From the NCBI RefSeq assembly GCF_018063565.1, contig NZ_JAGPBB010000047.1, forward strand, positions 1 through 32,013: 32,013 bases of DNA, written 5' to 3'. This DNA is from Rhodoferax sp. GTDB taxonomy: Bacteria > Pseudomonadota > Gammaproteobacteria > Burkholderiales > Burkholderiaceae_C. The notes under the pieces were generated by a model, which saw only the letters and a program-made list of their open reading frames with translations, was not told the origin of the DNA and ran no database searches. Within the stretch, counting starts at the first letter, position 1, and each line of letters begins with the position of its first letter. This document shows, in pieces, positions 23,385 through 30,668 of the stretch. A program made the translations under genes and the position numbers.

Positions 23385-24272
23385 TCAGGTCAATTCCAGA
23401 AGCAGTGGCTGGTGGTCAGAGGCACGACTGTCTGCGTTGACGCTCAGAGTTGACCTGCGCGCTGCCAAGGCGTCGCTGATCCAGACATAGTCACAGGTGA
23501 TCGGCTGTGGACCGTACAGTCGGTCGTAGAGCCGGAATGTGGGTGCATGCGGCATCAAGTTGTGACACACCCTCCACGCATCGTGCCAACGATAGGATCC
23601 ATTCTCAATAGCAGCAACCACATGTTCCGATTGCGCTGTAGCCCAAAAAGGCTCCTGAATCGCAGCGTACTCCGGGGCACCTGGCTCGAAATTGAAGTCA
23701 CCGCATAGCAGGGCCTGCGTGGTGTGTGGAACGCACCTAAAAGGCGTGGTTTCATTCTCGGGTTTCGGTGGCTGCAATGCCAAGGTGCATGCCTGTGCCT
23801 GCAGTTCGCGCAAGGCACATGTTTGCGCCATGCGTTGCCCGGCTGAGTAATACTCCAGATGCGTCGTCATCACCCGCAATGTGCCCAGCACAGGGTCAAC
23901 AATGGTGACGCTGCTGCACATCCGCGCCATGCTGGGTACGGACGGGTCAGCCGGCCATGGCAAGGGGTAATGTTGCACGTTGACCACAGGCAGTCGGGTC
24001 GCGATCAGGTTGCCAAAACGCTGTCGCTGCCCTCGAGTGCCAAATCCGTCCACCGCAGCGCCGAAAAACACCTGATAGCCTGGCAACAGGGCTTGTAACT
24101 GCGCGGGCTGGTCACCAGGTTCGCCTGGCAGGCCGTCAAATCCCTGCGAGATCTCCTGCAGGCACAGGACGTCAAAATCGGCCATGGCGCGCGCTTCGAC
24201 CACGATGCGCTCGGGGCTGACGACGCCGTCGGTGCCACAGCACCATTGGGTATTCCAGGTGATCAGTTTCAT
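23385..24272 (-). CDS. Endonuclease/exonuclease/phosphatase (EEP) family protein
   Basis: A 295-residue cytoplasmic protein with the EEP fold (PF03372). The metal-binding N-terminus is LITWNTQW, with LCLQEIS near residue 36, MTTHLEYY, CGDFNFEP and the C-terminal SDHQPLLLEL motif. These enzymes cleave phosphodiesters or phosphomonoesters in nucleic acids, inositides or lipids. Its ATG overlaps by four bases the TGA of a truncated ugpE copy, and the same junction exists as a remnant after the intact ugpE at 27558. It was therefore the last gene of the ugp operon, where other bacteria place the glycerophosphodiesterase ugpQ. That context suggests a phosphodiester substrate, but this is inference. 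It is now cut off from the ugp promoter by about 3 kb. Confidence 0.85.
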   Translation of the reverse strand: MKLITWNTQWCCGTDGVVSPERIVVEARAMADFDVLCLQEISQGFDGLPGEPGDQPAQLQALLPGYQVFFGAAVDGFGTRGQRQRFGNLIATRLPVVNVQHYPLPWPADPSVPSMARMCSSVTIVDPVLGTLRVMTTHLEYYSAGQRMAQTCALRELQAQACTLALQPPKPENETTPFRCVPHTTQALLCGDFNFEPGAPEYAAIQEPFWATAQSEHVVAAIENGSYRWHDAWRVCHNLMPHAPTFRLYDRLYGPQPITCDYVWISDALAARRSTLSVNADSRASDHQPLLLELT

Positions 24273-24687
24273 TTGATGCCGGCTCGCATAAAGCTTTCAA
24301 CAAACTGGCGCTGAAACAGCAGGAACGCCAGCAACAGAGGCGCACCGCTCATCAGCATGGCAGCGGTGATGATGATGGACCAGTCGATGCCCTGGTCGGT
24401 GGCAGAAAAAACCTGCAAGCCCACCGCGAGCGGGCGCGCCTGTTGGCCGTTGGTCACGATCAGCCGTCACCGGACATTATTCCAGTTAAAGCTTAGGGGT
24501 CAAGCAAGAATAGCCTGGACAAAGGAGTCGTGATGGCAAGTGCAAGGCGCGGCGCAAGCCGCGCGGTGTAGCAGGCTACACAAGCGGTTTGCAACAACGC
24601 ATTGCGCTTGTCAGCACGGTCGAACTGTTCAAGTTATTCTTGCTTTGCCCCTCACCGACATCAGCGCAAATGCGGTACAGCTTGACC
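24269..24687 (-). pseudogene. Truncated, disrupted ugpE copy (ABC permease C-terminus)
   Basis: The last 62 codons (24269-24457) encode the C-terminal end of a sugar/glycerol-3-phosphate ABC permease. About five in six residues match the intact ugpE at 27558-28403 (QQARPL, DQGIDWSI, APLLLAFLLFQRQFV, FMRAGIK). Further upstream an in-frame TGA (24467-24469 on the given strand as TCA) replaces a tryptophan codon. Then a 158-base inverted-repeat element interrupts the frame, and homology (AFALMSV) resumes at 24652 before fading near 24687. There is one extra isoleucine codon relative to the intact copy. The N-terminal four fifths are missing. It is a decayed fragment with no expected function. 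Confidence 0.85.
24495..24652. mobile_element. MITE-like 158-base element with 18-base terminal inverted repeats
   Basis: The ends AGGGGTCAAGCAAGAATA (24495-24512) and TATTCTTGCTTTGCCCCT (24635-24652) are inverted repeats with two mismatches. Comparison with the intact ugpE shows an insertion: AAAGCT before and TCACCGACA after are contiguous in the intact gene, with at most a 1-2 base target duplication (CT or T). The interior has no gene but strong hairpins: GCGCGGC-GCAA-GCCGCGC (24547-24564), GTGTAGC-AG-GCTACAC (24566-24581), and CAAGCG/CGCTTG (24581-24586, 24605-24610). No transposase gene is in the window. Confidence 0.7.
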
Positions 24688-24806
24688 GGAGCTGGGACCT
24701 GATTGTCTGCCGCGCTGAAAGCCAAAACGGTGCAAATGGCGGCCCTCGCAGGCGGGAAACAGTCCAAAAGCGAGCTGAAGTTGACTGAATTGGCCCAACG
24801 CGGCAA

Positions 24807-24815
24807 TGCTATAAA
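24807..24815 (+). promoter_or_regulatory. Extended -10 promoter of the M1 aminopeptidase gene
   Basis: TGC followed by TATAAA (24810-24815) forms an extended -10 element 33 bases before the ATG. No good -35 lies at 17 bases; TTGGCC at 24790 is 14 bases away. There is no Pho-like repeat. Confidence 0.4.
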
Positions 24816-24848
24816 CGCCGACTTGAGAACACAACAAGGAGGACGCCT

Positions 24849-27506
24849 ATGGGCTACAAGAACTTCTGCCGACCGCGCGCATTGTCCGTTTGCCTTTGGC
24901 TGGCGGGTGTTGTCGCACTGTTGCCTGTTGCGCTGCCGATCGCCGCTGCAGCACCTAGCGCGCAGCACCAGATTACCACCCAGTTGCCCACAGGCGTCGT
25001 GCCGCAGCATTACCGGCTGCAGCTCTCACCCAACGCGGCCGAGCTGCGGTTTTCGGCGCAGTTGGAAATCGACCTGAAGGTGCAGCGCGCGACCCGCAGC
25101 ATCACACTGCACGCGCTCGATCTGGCGTTCTCGCGCGTGGCGAGTCCGGGCTCGGGGGTGGCGCAGGTCACGCTCGACCCGGCTGCGCAGACCGCCACCT
25201 TCCGGTTTGAGCAGCCTCTCGCACCTGGGCGACACACGCTCACGCTGGACTACACCGGCAAGATTTACAAGCAGGCCGCGGGCTTGTTTGCTTTGGACTA
25301 TGAAAGCGGGGGGGGCACGCGCCGCGCACTTTTCACCCAGTTTGAGGCGGCTGATGCGCGCCGCGTGATCCCGTCATGGGATGAACCGGCGTTCAAAGCC
25401 ACCTTTGATGTCAGCCTGACCGTGCCCAGCGGTCAGACCGCGGTCAGCAACATGCCTGTGGCTGCCACCACACCGGCGGGTGAGGGCCTGCAGACAGTTC
25501 GGTTTTTGACCTCGCCCAAGATGTCGACCTATTTGCTCTCGCTCAACGTCGGTGATTTTGAGCGCAAGGCCGAACGGCAGGGCGCTACCGAGCTGGCGGT
25601 GGTGACGCGCGCCGGCGAGCTGGCCAAGGCCGACTTTGCGCTGGAGGCGGCGCGCCAGTCGCTGGATTGGTACAACGATTATTTTGGTTTGCCCTACCCC
25701 TTGCCCAAGCTCGACCACCTCGCTGCACCGGGCCAGAGTCAGTTTTTTGGCGCGATGGAAAACTGGGGTTCGATTTTTTACTTTGAGTACGCGATGCTGC
25801 TCGACCCGAGTTTCTCGACCCAGCGCGACCGCCAGGGGGTGTTTACCACGGTAGCGCACGAGACCGCGCACCAGTGGTTTGGCAACCTGGTGACTATGGC
25901 CTGGTGGGACGACTTGTGGCTCAACGAGGGATTTGCCTCGTGGTTGGCGGGGCGTGCGGCAGAAAAGTTTCACCCCGAGTGGCAGGCAGAACTTGGCGCG
26001 GTCGAGGCGCGCAACTGGGCCATGCGCCAAGACGCGCTGGCCACGAGCCACGCCGTGGTGCAAAAGGTGGCCACGGTCGAGCAAATGTCGCAGGCGTTTG
26101 ACGGCATCACCTACAGCAAGGGTGAGGCTGTGATCCGCATGCTTGAGGCCACACTGGGCGAGACCGCCTGGCGCGCCGGGGTGCGCGCCTATATGCGGCA
26201 GCACGCCTATGGCAACGCCACCTCACACGACCTGTGGCGTGCGCTGGAGGTGGCAGCGAAGCAGCCGGTGCGCCGTATGGCGCGCGACTTCACCGAGCAA
26301 CCGGGGGTGCCGCTGATCACCCTCAAAGCCGCAAGCTGCCGCAATGGCCGCACTCAGGTTGACCTGGTGCAAGGCGAATTTGCGCCCGACCGACCCACCA
26401 AGACGGCGCGGCGCTGGCAGGTGCCGGTGACGCTGCAGTTGGCTGGCGGCGCAGAAACGGTCAAAACGCTGGTGCGTCAGGGGCGTGCCCGGGTCAGCTT
26501 GCCTGGCTGCGGCACGGTGGTGCTCAACGCCGGGCAGAACGGTTACTTTCGCAGTGCCTACGGCGCGGAATCGATGACGGCGCTGAGCACTGCATTTGGT
26601 CGACTGCCTGCGGTCGACCAACTCGGCACCCTGCACGACACCTGGGCGCTGGGGCTGGGCGGGGGCATGGCCCCCACTGACGCACTGCGCCTGCTGGCCG
26701 CGCTGCCGGTTGACGCCGACCCGCAGGTGTGGTCGGCCGCACTCAACATTGCCGGCGAGGTCGACCGTCTGTACCTCGGCATGGCGGCCGAGCAAGCCCA
26801 GTGGCGAGCGCGCATGATCGCGCTGTTGCAACCGTTGTTGCAGCGCTTGGGTTGGTTGCCGAAGGCCGGTGAGACCGACCCCACGGCCAATCTGCGTAAC
26901 GACCTGATAGGCACGCTGGGTGACTTTGGTGATGCTCAAGTGGTTGAAGGTGCACGCGAGCGGCTTGCCGCCGAGACCAGCAACCCCGCCGCAATACCGG
27001 CCACATTGCGGCGCACCGTGCTGGGGGTGGTGGCGCGCCATGCCGATGCCACCACCTGGGAGAGTTTGCGCGCCCGCGCCAACGCTGAGAAAAATGCCAT
27101 GGTGCGCGACGAGTTGTTTGAGCTGCTGGGTGCGCCGCAAGACACGGCGCTGGCACAACGTGCGCTGGAGCTTGCGCTGACCGCCGAGCCTGGTGAAACC
27201 ACCAGCCCGTCGCTGCTGCGCCGTGTGGCCTGGCGCCATCCTGATCTGGCCTGGGACTTTGTGCAGCAGCATCTGCCAGCGGTTTTCGAGAAACTGCAAA
27301 CCTCTGAGCGCAGCAGCTTTGTGCCCCGGCTGGGTCAGGCCTCGGTTGACCCGGCCATGATCGACAAGATCAGCGCATATGCCCAGACGTACATTCCCCC
27401 AGATGCCCGGCGCAAGGCAGAAGAGAGCATTGGCACCATTCGTGAGCGGCTGCGTGTTCGCCAAACCCGCTTGCCACAAATCACGGCCTGGATGGCGCAG
27501 CGCTGA
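24849..27506 (+). CDS. M1-family zinc aminopeptidase, exported
   Basis: An 885-residue metallopeptidase with a signal peptide (hydrophobic core about 11-30, AAAA-type cleavage near 35). The substrate-binding GAMEN motif is at 301-305. The zinc site HETAH is at 337-341 with the third ligand E360 in WLNEGFASW, the usual HExxH-18-E spacing. An ERAP1_C-like helical domain fills about 530-880. It should trim N-terminal residues from peptides in the periplasm. An AAGGAGG site gives a strong start. It runs opposite to the ugp genes and sits between two copies of the ugpE-EEP junction, so it was inserted into that operon. It has no phosphorus link and no visible Pho box. Usage looks somewhat richer in GCG/CGC codons than its neighbours, consistent with transfer. 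Confidence 0.9.
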   Translation: MGYKNFCRPRALSVCLWLAGVVALLPVALPIAAAAPSAQHQITTQLPTGVVPQHYRLQLSPNAAELRFSAQLEIDLKVQRATRSITLHALDLAFSRVASPGSGVAQVTLDPAAQTATFRFEQPLAPGRHTLTLDYTGKIYKQAAGLFALDYESGGGTRRALFTQFEAADARRVIPSWDEPAFKATFDVSLTVPSGQTAVSNMPVAATTPAGEGLQTVRFLTSPKMSTYLLSLNVGDFERKAERQGATELAVVTRAGELAKADFALEAARQSLDWYNDYFGLPYPLPKLDHLAAPGQSQFFGAMENWGSIFYFEYAMLLDPSFSTQRDRQGVFTTVAHETAHQWFGNLVTMAWWDDLWLNEGFASWLAGRAAEKFHPEWQAELGAVEARNWAMRQDALATSHAVVQKVATVEQMSQAFDGITYSKGEAVIRMLEATLGETAWRAGVRAYMRQHAYGNATSHDLWRALEVAAKQPVRRMARDFTEQPGVPLITLKAASCRNGRTQVDLVQGEFAPDRPTKTARRWQVPVTLQLAGGAETVKTLVRQGRARVSLPGCGTVVLNAGQNGYFRSAYGAESMTALSTAFGRLPAVDQLGTLHDTWALGLGGGMAPTDALRLLAALPVDADPQVWSAALNIAGEVDRLYLGMAAEQAQWRARMIALLQPLLQRLGWLPKAGETDPTANLRNDLIGTLGDFGDAQVVEGARERLAAETSNPAAIPATLRRTVLGVVARHADATTWESLRARANAEKNAMVRDELFELLGAPQDTALAQRALELALTAEPGETTSPSLLRRVAWRHPDLAWDFVQQHLPAVFEKLQTSERSSFVPRLGQASVDPAMIDKISAYAQTYIPPDARRKAEESIGTIRERLRVRQTRLPQITAWMAQR

Positions 27507-27532
27507 GGCACCCCGGCCATACGCCTTGGCGG

Positions 27533-27561
27533 CATTGGGTGTTCCAGGTGATCAGTTTCAT
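27533..27561 (-). pseudogene. EEP gene remnant: start codon plus about nine codons
   Basis: The ATG (27559-27561) overlaps the ugpE TGA and is followed by MKLITWNTQ, identical to the start of the EEP protein at 23385-24272. The frame then runs into unrelated sequence that encodes no EEP motif. The breakpoint near 27533 marks the edge of the duplication. Confidence 0.85.
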
Positions 27562-27813
27562 TTGATGCCAGCGCGCATGAAGTTTTGGACAAATTGACGT
27601 TGAAACAGCAAGAATGCCAGCAGCAGGGGCGCTGAACTCATCAATGTGGCGGCAGTGATGATCGACCAGTCTATGCCCTGGTCCACCGCTGAAAAGATTT
27701 GTAGCCCTACCGTGAGCGGGCGCGCCTGCTGGCTGTTGGTCACAAGCAGTGGCCACAGGAAATTGTTCCAGTGAAAGCTCACCGACACCAGCGCAAACGC
27801 CGTGTAGGTTGGT
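27533..27813. repeat. Direct duplication, right copy (EEP 5' end plus ugpE 3' end)
   Basis: Homologous to 24244-24687, allowing for the 158-base insertion in the left copy. This copy belongs to the intact ugpE. The right-hand breakpoint is sharp: ATTGGGT is shared, and sequence to its left belongs to the region after the peptidase stop. Confidence 0.8.
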
Positions 27814-28403
27814 TTGGCCAGTGGCACATAAACGCGCCACAGGGTTTGCAGCGCGCTGGCACCCTCTGCCCGGGCCGCATCGTCCAGCTCTTTGGGAATG
27901 CCCATGAAGGTCTGGCGCAGCAAAAATATGGCAAATGCCGAGGCAAAGTACGGCAGGCCAATCGCCCACAGCGAGTCCACCAGGCCAAGCTGCGCCATGG
28001 TCTTGTAGTTTTCCACCACCAGAATGTCGGGCATCACCATCAGTTGCACCAGCACCAGTGCAAACATCAGGTTGCGGCCACGAAACCGGTAGCGTGCAAA
28101 AGCATAAGCCGCCAGCGTGGCCAGTACCAGTTGCGCGGCCAAAATCATGCCGACCAGCAGCGTGGTGTTGAAAAAGTAGCGCGCAAAAGGGGCTGCCGCC
28201 CAGGCACGCCTGAAGTTGTCCAGCGTCAGCGGCGCGTCCAGCGCAAAGCGGGTGGCGTATTCGGCGGGGTGAAACGCAGTCCACACCGCATAGACCAGTG
28301 GCAGCACCCACAGCAGCGCCAGCAGCCAGGCGGCCAGGGTGTCGAGCCAGCCGGACTCGTTAAACAGCAGTCGCTGGTGGGGTGGGTGAATCAGCCTGCT
28401 CAC
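27558..28403 (-). CDS. ugpE: ABC transporter permease, UgpE/MalG type
   Basis: A 281-residue inner-membrane permease of the MalFG family with about six membrane spans. The EAA loop reads ELDDAARAEGASALQTLWRVYVPLAKP near residue 185, the contact site for the ATPase. It ends in FMRAGIK. It overlaps the upstream permease gene by four bases (ATGA), showing translational coupling. With UgpC, UgpB and UgpA it would import glycerol-3-phosphate or related glycerophosphodiesters, and the phosphate-scavenging context supports that substrate. A sugar substrate cannot be excluded from permease sequence alone. Its original downstream partner, the EEP gene, has been separated from it by the insertion at 24688-27532. 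Confidence 0.85.
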   Translation of the reverse strand: MSRLIHPPHQRLLFNESGWLDTLAAWLLALLWVLPLVYAVWTAFHPAEYATRFALDAPLTLDNFRRAWAAAPFARYFFNTTLLVGMILAAQLVLATLAAYAFARYRFRGRNLMFALVLVQLMVMPDILVVENYKTMAQLGLVDSLWAIGLPYFASAFAIFLLRQTFMGIPKELDDAARAEGASALQTLWRVYVPLAKPTYTAFALVSVSFHWNNFLWPLLVTNSQQARPLTVGLQIFSAVDQGIDWSIITAATLMSSAPLLLAFLLFQRQFVQNFMRAGIK

Positions 28404-29278
28404 TGGTAATGCACCTTGCGGTCGCCTATAAAAAACTGTAGCAAGGCGATGCTCGCCAGCATCGCGACCAACACCACGGTGATGGCCGCTGCGTAGGCAG
28501 TATCCCAGAAGCTAAAGCCAACCTCGTACAGGTAAAACAGCAGCAGCGTGGAGGCATTGTCCGGCCCGCCGCGCGTCAGTACAAACAGGTGGTCCACCAT
28601 GCGAAAGCCGTTGATAAACGCGTTGACCAGCACAAACAAGGTGGTCGGCATCAGCAGCGGCCACTGCACCCGGCGAAAAAACGTCCAGCGCGAAGCCCCC
28701 TCAATGGCCGCTGCCTCGCGCAGGCTGGGGTTCAGGCTTTGCAGCGCGGCCAAGTAAAAAATCATGAAAAAACCGGCTTCCTTCCATATGGCGACTGCGG
28801 TGACAGCTCCCAAAGCCGTAGCGGGACTGCCGAGCCAGTTGTGCGACGGCAAGCCCAGCGCGCCGCTCACCTGCTCCAGCAAGCCGTATTGCGGGGTGTA
28901 GAAAAACAGCCAGATGTTGGCCACCGCAATCATCGGCAGCACGGTGGGCGTGAAGTAAGCCATGCGCAGAAACGCCCGGCCCGCCATGCGCTCGTTGATC
29001 CACAGTGCCATCAGCAACGCCAGACCGATGGACACCGGAATGGTGACACCGGCAAACCACAGGTTGTTTTTCAGCGCCTTCCAGAACACCGGGTCGGCCG
29101 CCATCAACTGATAGTTTTCCAGCCCCACCCAGACGCTGGGCCGCGCGCCTTTGGGTGTGGAATAAAAGCTGTCGATCAGCGTGGCGGCCACCGGCCAGTG
29201 GGTAAAGGCCAGCAGCAGCAACAACGCCGGCAGCAGCATCAGCCAGACATAGCCAGTACGCAGTCCGTTGGATGACAT
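28400..29278 (-). CDS. ugpA: ABC transporter permease, UgpA/MalF type
   Basis: A 292-residue inner-membrane permease with six likely spans; the first lies at about residues 10-30 (VWLMLLPALLLLLAF). The EAA loop reads LREAAAIEGASRWTFFRRVQWPLLMP near residue 190-215. Other typical segments are YFTPTVLPMIAVANIWLFFY and LVNAFINGFRMVDHLFVLTRGGP. It forms a heterodimeric pore with the UgpE-type subunit encoded next, with which it overlaps by four bases. It lies 53 bases after the binding-protein gene in a C-B-A-E order, differing from the E. coli B-A-E-C-Q order. Confidence 0.88.
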   Translation of the reverse strand: MSSNGLRTGYVWLMLLPALLLLLAFTHWPVAATLIDSFYSTPKGARPSVWVGLENYQLMAADPVFWKALKNNLWFAGVTIPVSIGLALLMALWINERMAGRAFLRMAYFTPTVLPMIAVANIWLFFYTPQYGLLEQVSGALGLPSHNWLGSPATALGAVTAVAIWKEAGFFMIFYLAALQSLNPSLREAAAIEGASRWTFFRRVQWPLLMPTTLFVLVNAFINGFRMVDHLFVLTRGGPDNASTLLLFYLYEVGFSFWDTAYAAAITVVLVAMLASIALLQFFIGDRKVHYQ

Positions 29279-29331
29279 GGTGGAACGGGCGATATCGGCC
29301 GCAGTCTGGCGAATGTGCAGCCGTACTTCGC

Positions 29332-30636
29332 TTACTTGTAAGCGCGCAGGATGCGCTCAGCCTCGGCTTGCGCATCCTTCATGGCCTGCGCTGCGGTCTT
29401 GCTGCCGGTCAGCGCTGCCTGCAAGCCATCGTTGAGCGCCTTGGTCACGCGCTGGTTGTCGTGGGTGGACAACTCGGCCACGGCCACCGGCAACTGGTCG
29501 CACGCCACCAGTGCGGCGGGAAAGCCCTGGCCATACTGCTTGAGCGCTGGCGTGTCATACGCTGCCGGCGACACCGCTACATAGCCGGTATCAATGCTCC
29601 ACTGCGCAGCGCGCTCGGGCTGCGTGACCCATTTCACAAACTCAAACGCGGCTCGCTGCTGCGCCGGGGTGGATTTTTTGAAGATGTAGAAATTGCCGCC
29701 GCCGGTGGGTGAGCCCTTGCGTGCATTGCCTGGAATCATGCCCACGCCAAAGTCAAACTTGGCGTTGGTCTTGATGTTGGTGAGGTTGCCGGTGGTGGTG
29801 AAGATGATGGCCGCCTTTTTCTCGAAAAAGTCTTTCGGGGTGGTGCCCCACTCGACCACGCCGGGCGGGTGTATGCCGGCCTTGCCCAGGTCCACCCAGT
29901 ATTGCAAGGCTTCCACCACTTTGGGGTCGTCAAACTTGACGGTGGTGCCTGTCTCGTTGGCCAGCATCGCACCGTTGGTGGTGCTCAGCGTCTGAAACAA
30001 CCAGTACGGAAAGCCGCTGGACGGAATTTGCACGCCCCAGGTGTTGACCTTGCCCGTGCTGTCTTTTTGCGTCAGTTTGGTCGCTGCGTCTTTGAGTTCG
30101 GCCCAGCTGGCGGGGGCCTTGTTGGGGTCCAGCCCGGCTTGCTTGAACAAATCCTTGTTCCAGTACATCACCACGGTGGAGCGCTGAAACGGTATGCCCC
30201 AGGTCTTGCCGCCGGTCTGGCTGTTTTGCATGAACGCCGGGTAAAAGCCTTTGAGCCAGGCCTGGTCTTGGGCGGTTTTGACAAAGTTGTCAAACGGTAC
30301 CACCGCGTCTTCATCGATCAGCGTGAACATGTCGGTGGACAGCAGCACCGAGGTGACCGGCGGCGTGCCCGACTTGTGCGCGGTGAGCGCCTTGACGATG
30401 CTTTCCTGGTAGCTGCCAGCGTAGATCGGTGTCACCTTGATGTGCGGATGCGCTTTCATGAAATCGGTGGCAAAGCCGTCAATCACCTTGGTGATGGGGC
30501 CGCCAACAGCCACCGGGTAGAAGAATTGCACTTCCACCGGGTTTTGTGCATGAATTTGGCCTGTAGCGCATGCCAGCATTGCGCTAGCAGCTATTAACTT
30601 CAGAGTCGTCAGTTGCATAAAGGTTTTTCGTTTCAT
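29332..30636 (-). CDS. ugpB: ABC transporter substrate-binding protein, UgpB-like
   Basis: A 434-residue periplasmic binding protein (SBP family 1) with a cleavable signal peptide; AHAQ is the likely cleavage site near residue 30. It aligns collinearly with E. coli UgpB: the N-terminal strand VEVQFFYPVAVGGPITKVIDG, the hinge region VVMYWNKDLFKQAGLDPNKAP, the FDFGVGMIPGNA segment, and WVTQPERAAQWSIDTGYVAV. This supports glycerol-3-phosphate or glycerophosphodiester as ligand, though ligand residues cannot be checked by eye. AAGGA lies eight or nine bases before the ATG. It is 32 bases downstream of ugpC. The codons of the signal peptide include a stretch resembling an intergenic repeat (near 30575-30605). 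Confidence 0.85.
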   Translation of the reverse strand: MKRKTFMQLTTLKLIAASAMLACATGQIHAQNPVEVQFFYPVAVGGPITKVIDGFATDFMKAHPHIKVTPIYAGSYQESIVKALTAHKSGTPPVTSVLLSTDMFTLIDEDAVVPFDNFVKTAQDQAWLKGFYPAFMQNSQTGGKTWGIPFQRSTVVMYWNKDLFKQAGLDPNKAPASWAELKDAATKLTQKDSTGKVNTWGVQIPSSGFPYWLFQTLSTTNGAMLANETGTTVKFDDPKVVEALQYWVDLGKAGIHPPGVVEWGTTPKDFFEKKAAIIFTTTGNLTNIKTNAKFDFGVGMIPGNARKGSPTGGGNFYIFKKSTPAQQRAAFEFVKWVTQPERAAQWSIDTGYVAVSPAAYDTPALKQYGQGFPAALVACDQLPVAVAELSTHDNQRVTKALNDGLQAALTGSKTAAQAMKDAQAEAERILRAYK

Positions 30637-30668
30637 GGTAAGTTTCCTTATGGTCGATGGTTGAGGTT

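Larger units (their letters stand above)
24244..24687. repeat. Direct duplication, left copy (ugpE 3' end plus EEP 5' end)
   Basis: This stretch matches 27533-27813 in the same orientation, clearly homologous but diverged by perhaps a fifth of bases by eye. It covers the last nine or so codons shared by both EEP starts, the ATGA junction and the ugpE 3' end, interrupted by the element at 24495-24652. Together the two copies bracket the M1 aminopeptidase gene. Confidence 0.8.

Noticed and set aside
24495-24652. Integron attC site or CRISPR-like repeat
   Set aside because: No GTTRRRY/RYYYAAC core pair and no repeated spacer units. The terminal inverted repeats and the empty-site comparison favour a MITE-like insertion.
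26223-27479. Long open frame antisense to the M1 aminopeptidase gene (418 codons)
   Set aside because: Composition is low-complexity Gln/Arg/His-rich with no domain, and it lies opposite a gene with a complete catalytic motif set. It is a GC-bias shadow.
27481-28311. Open frame overlapping ugpE on the same strand in another frame (276 codons)
   Set aside because: Only its end encodes the real nine-codon EEP remnant; the rest is an out-of-frame reading of ugpE.
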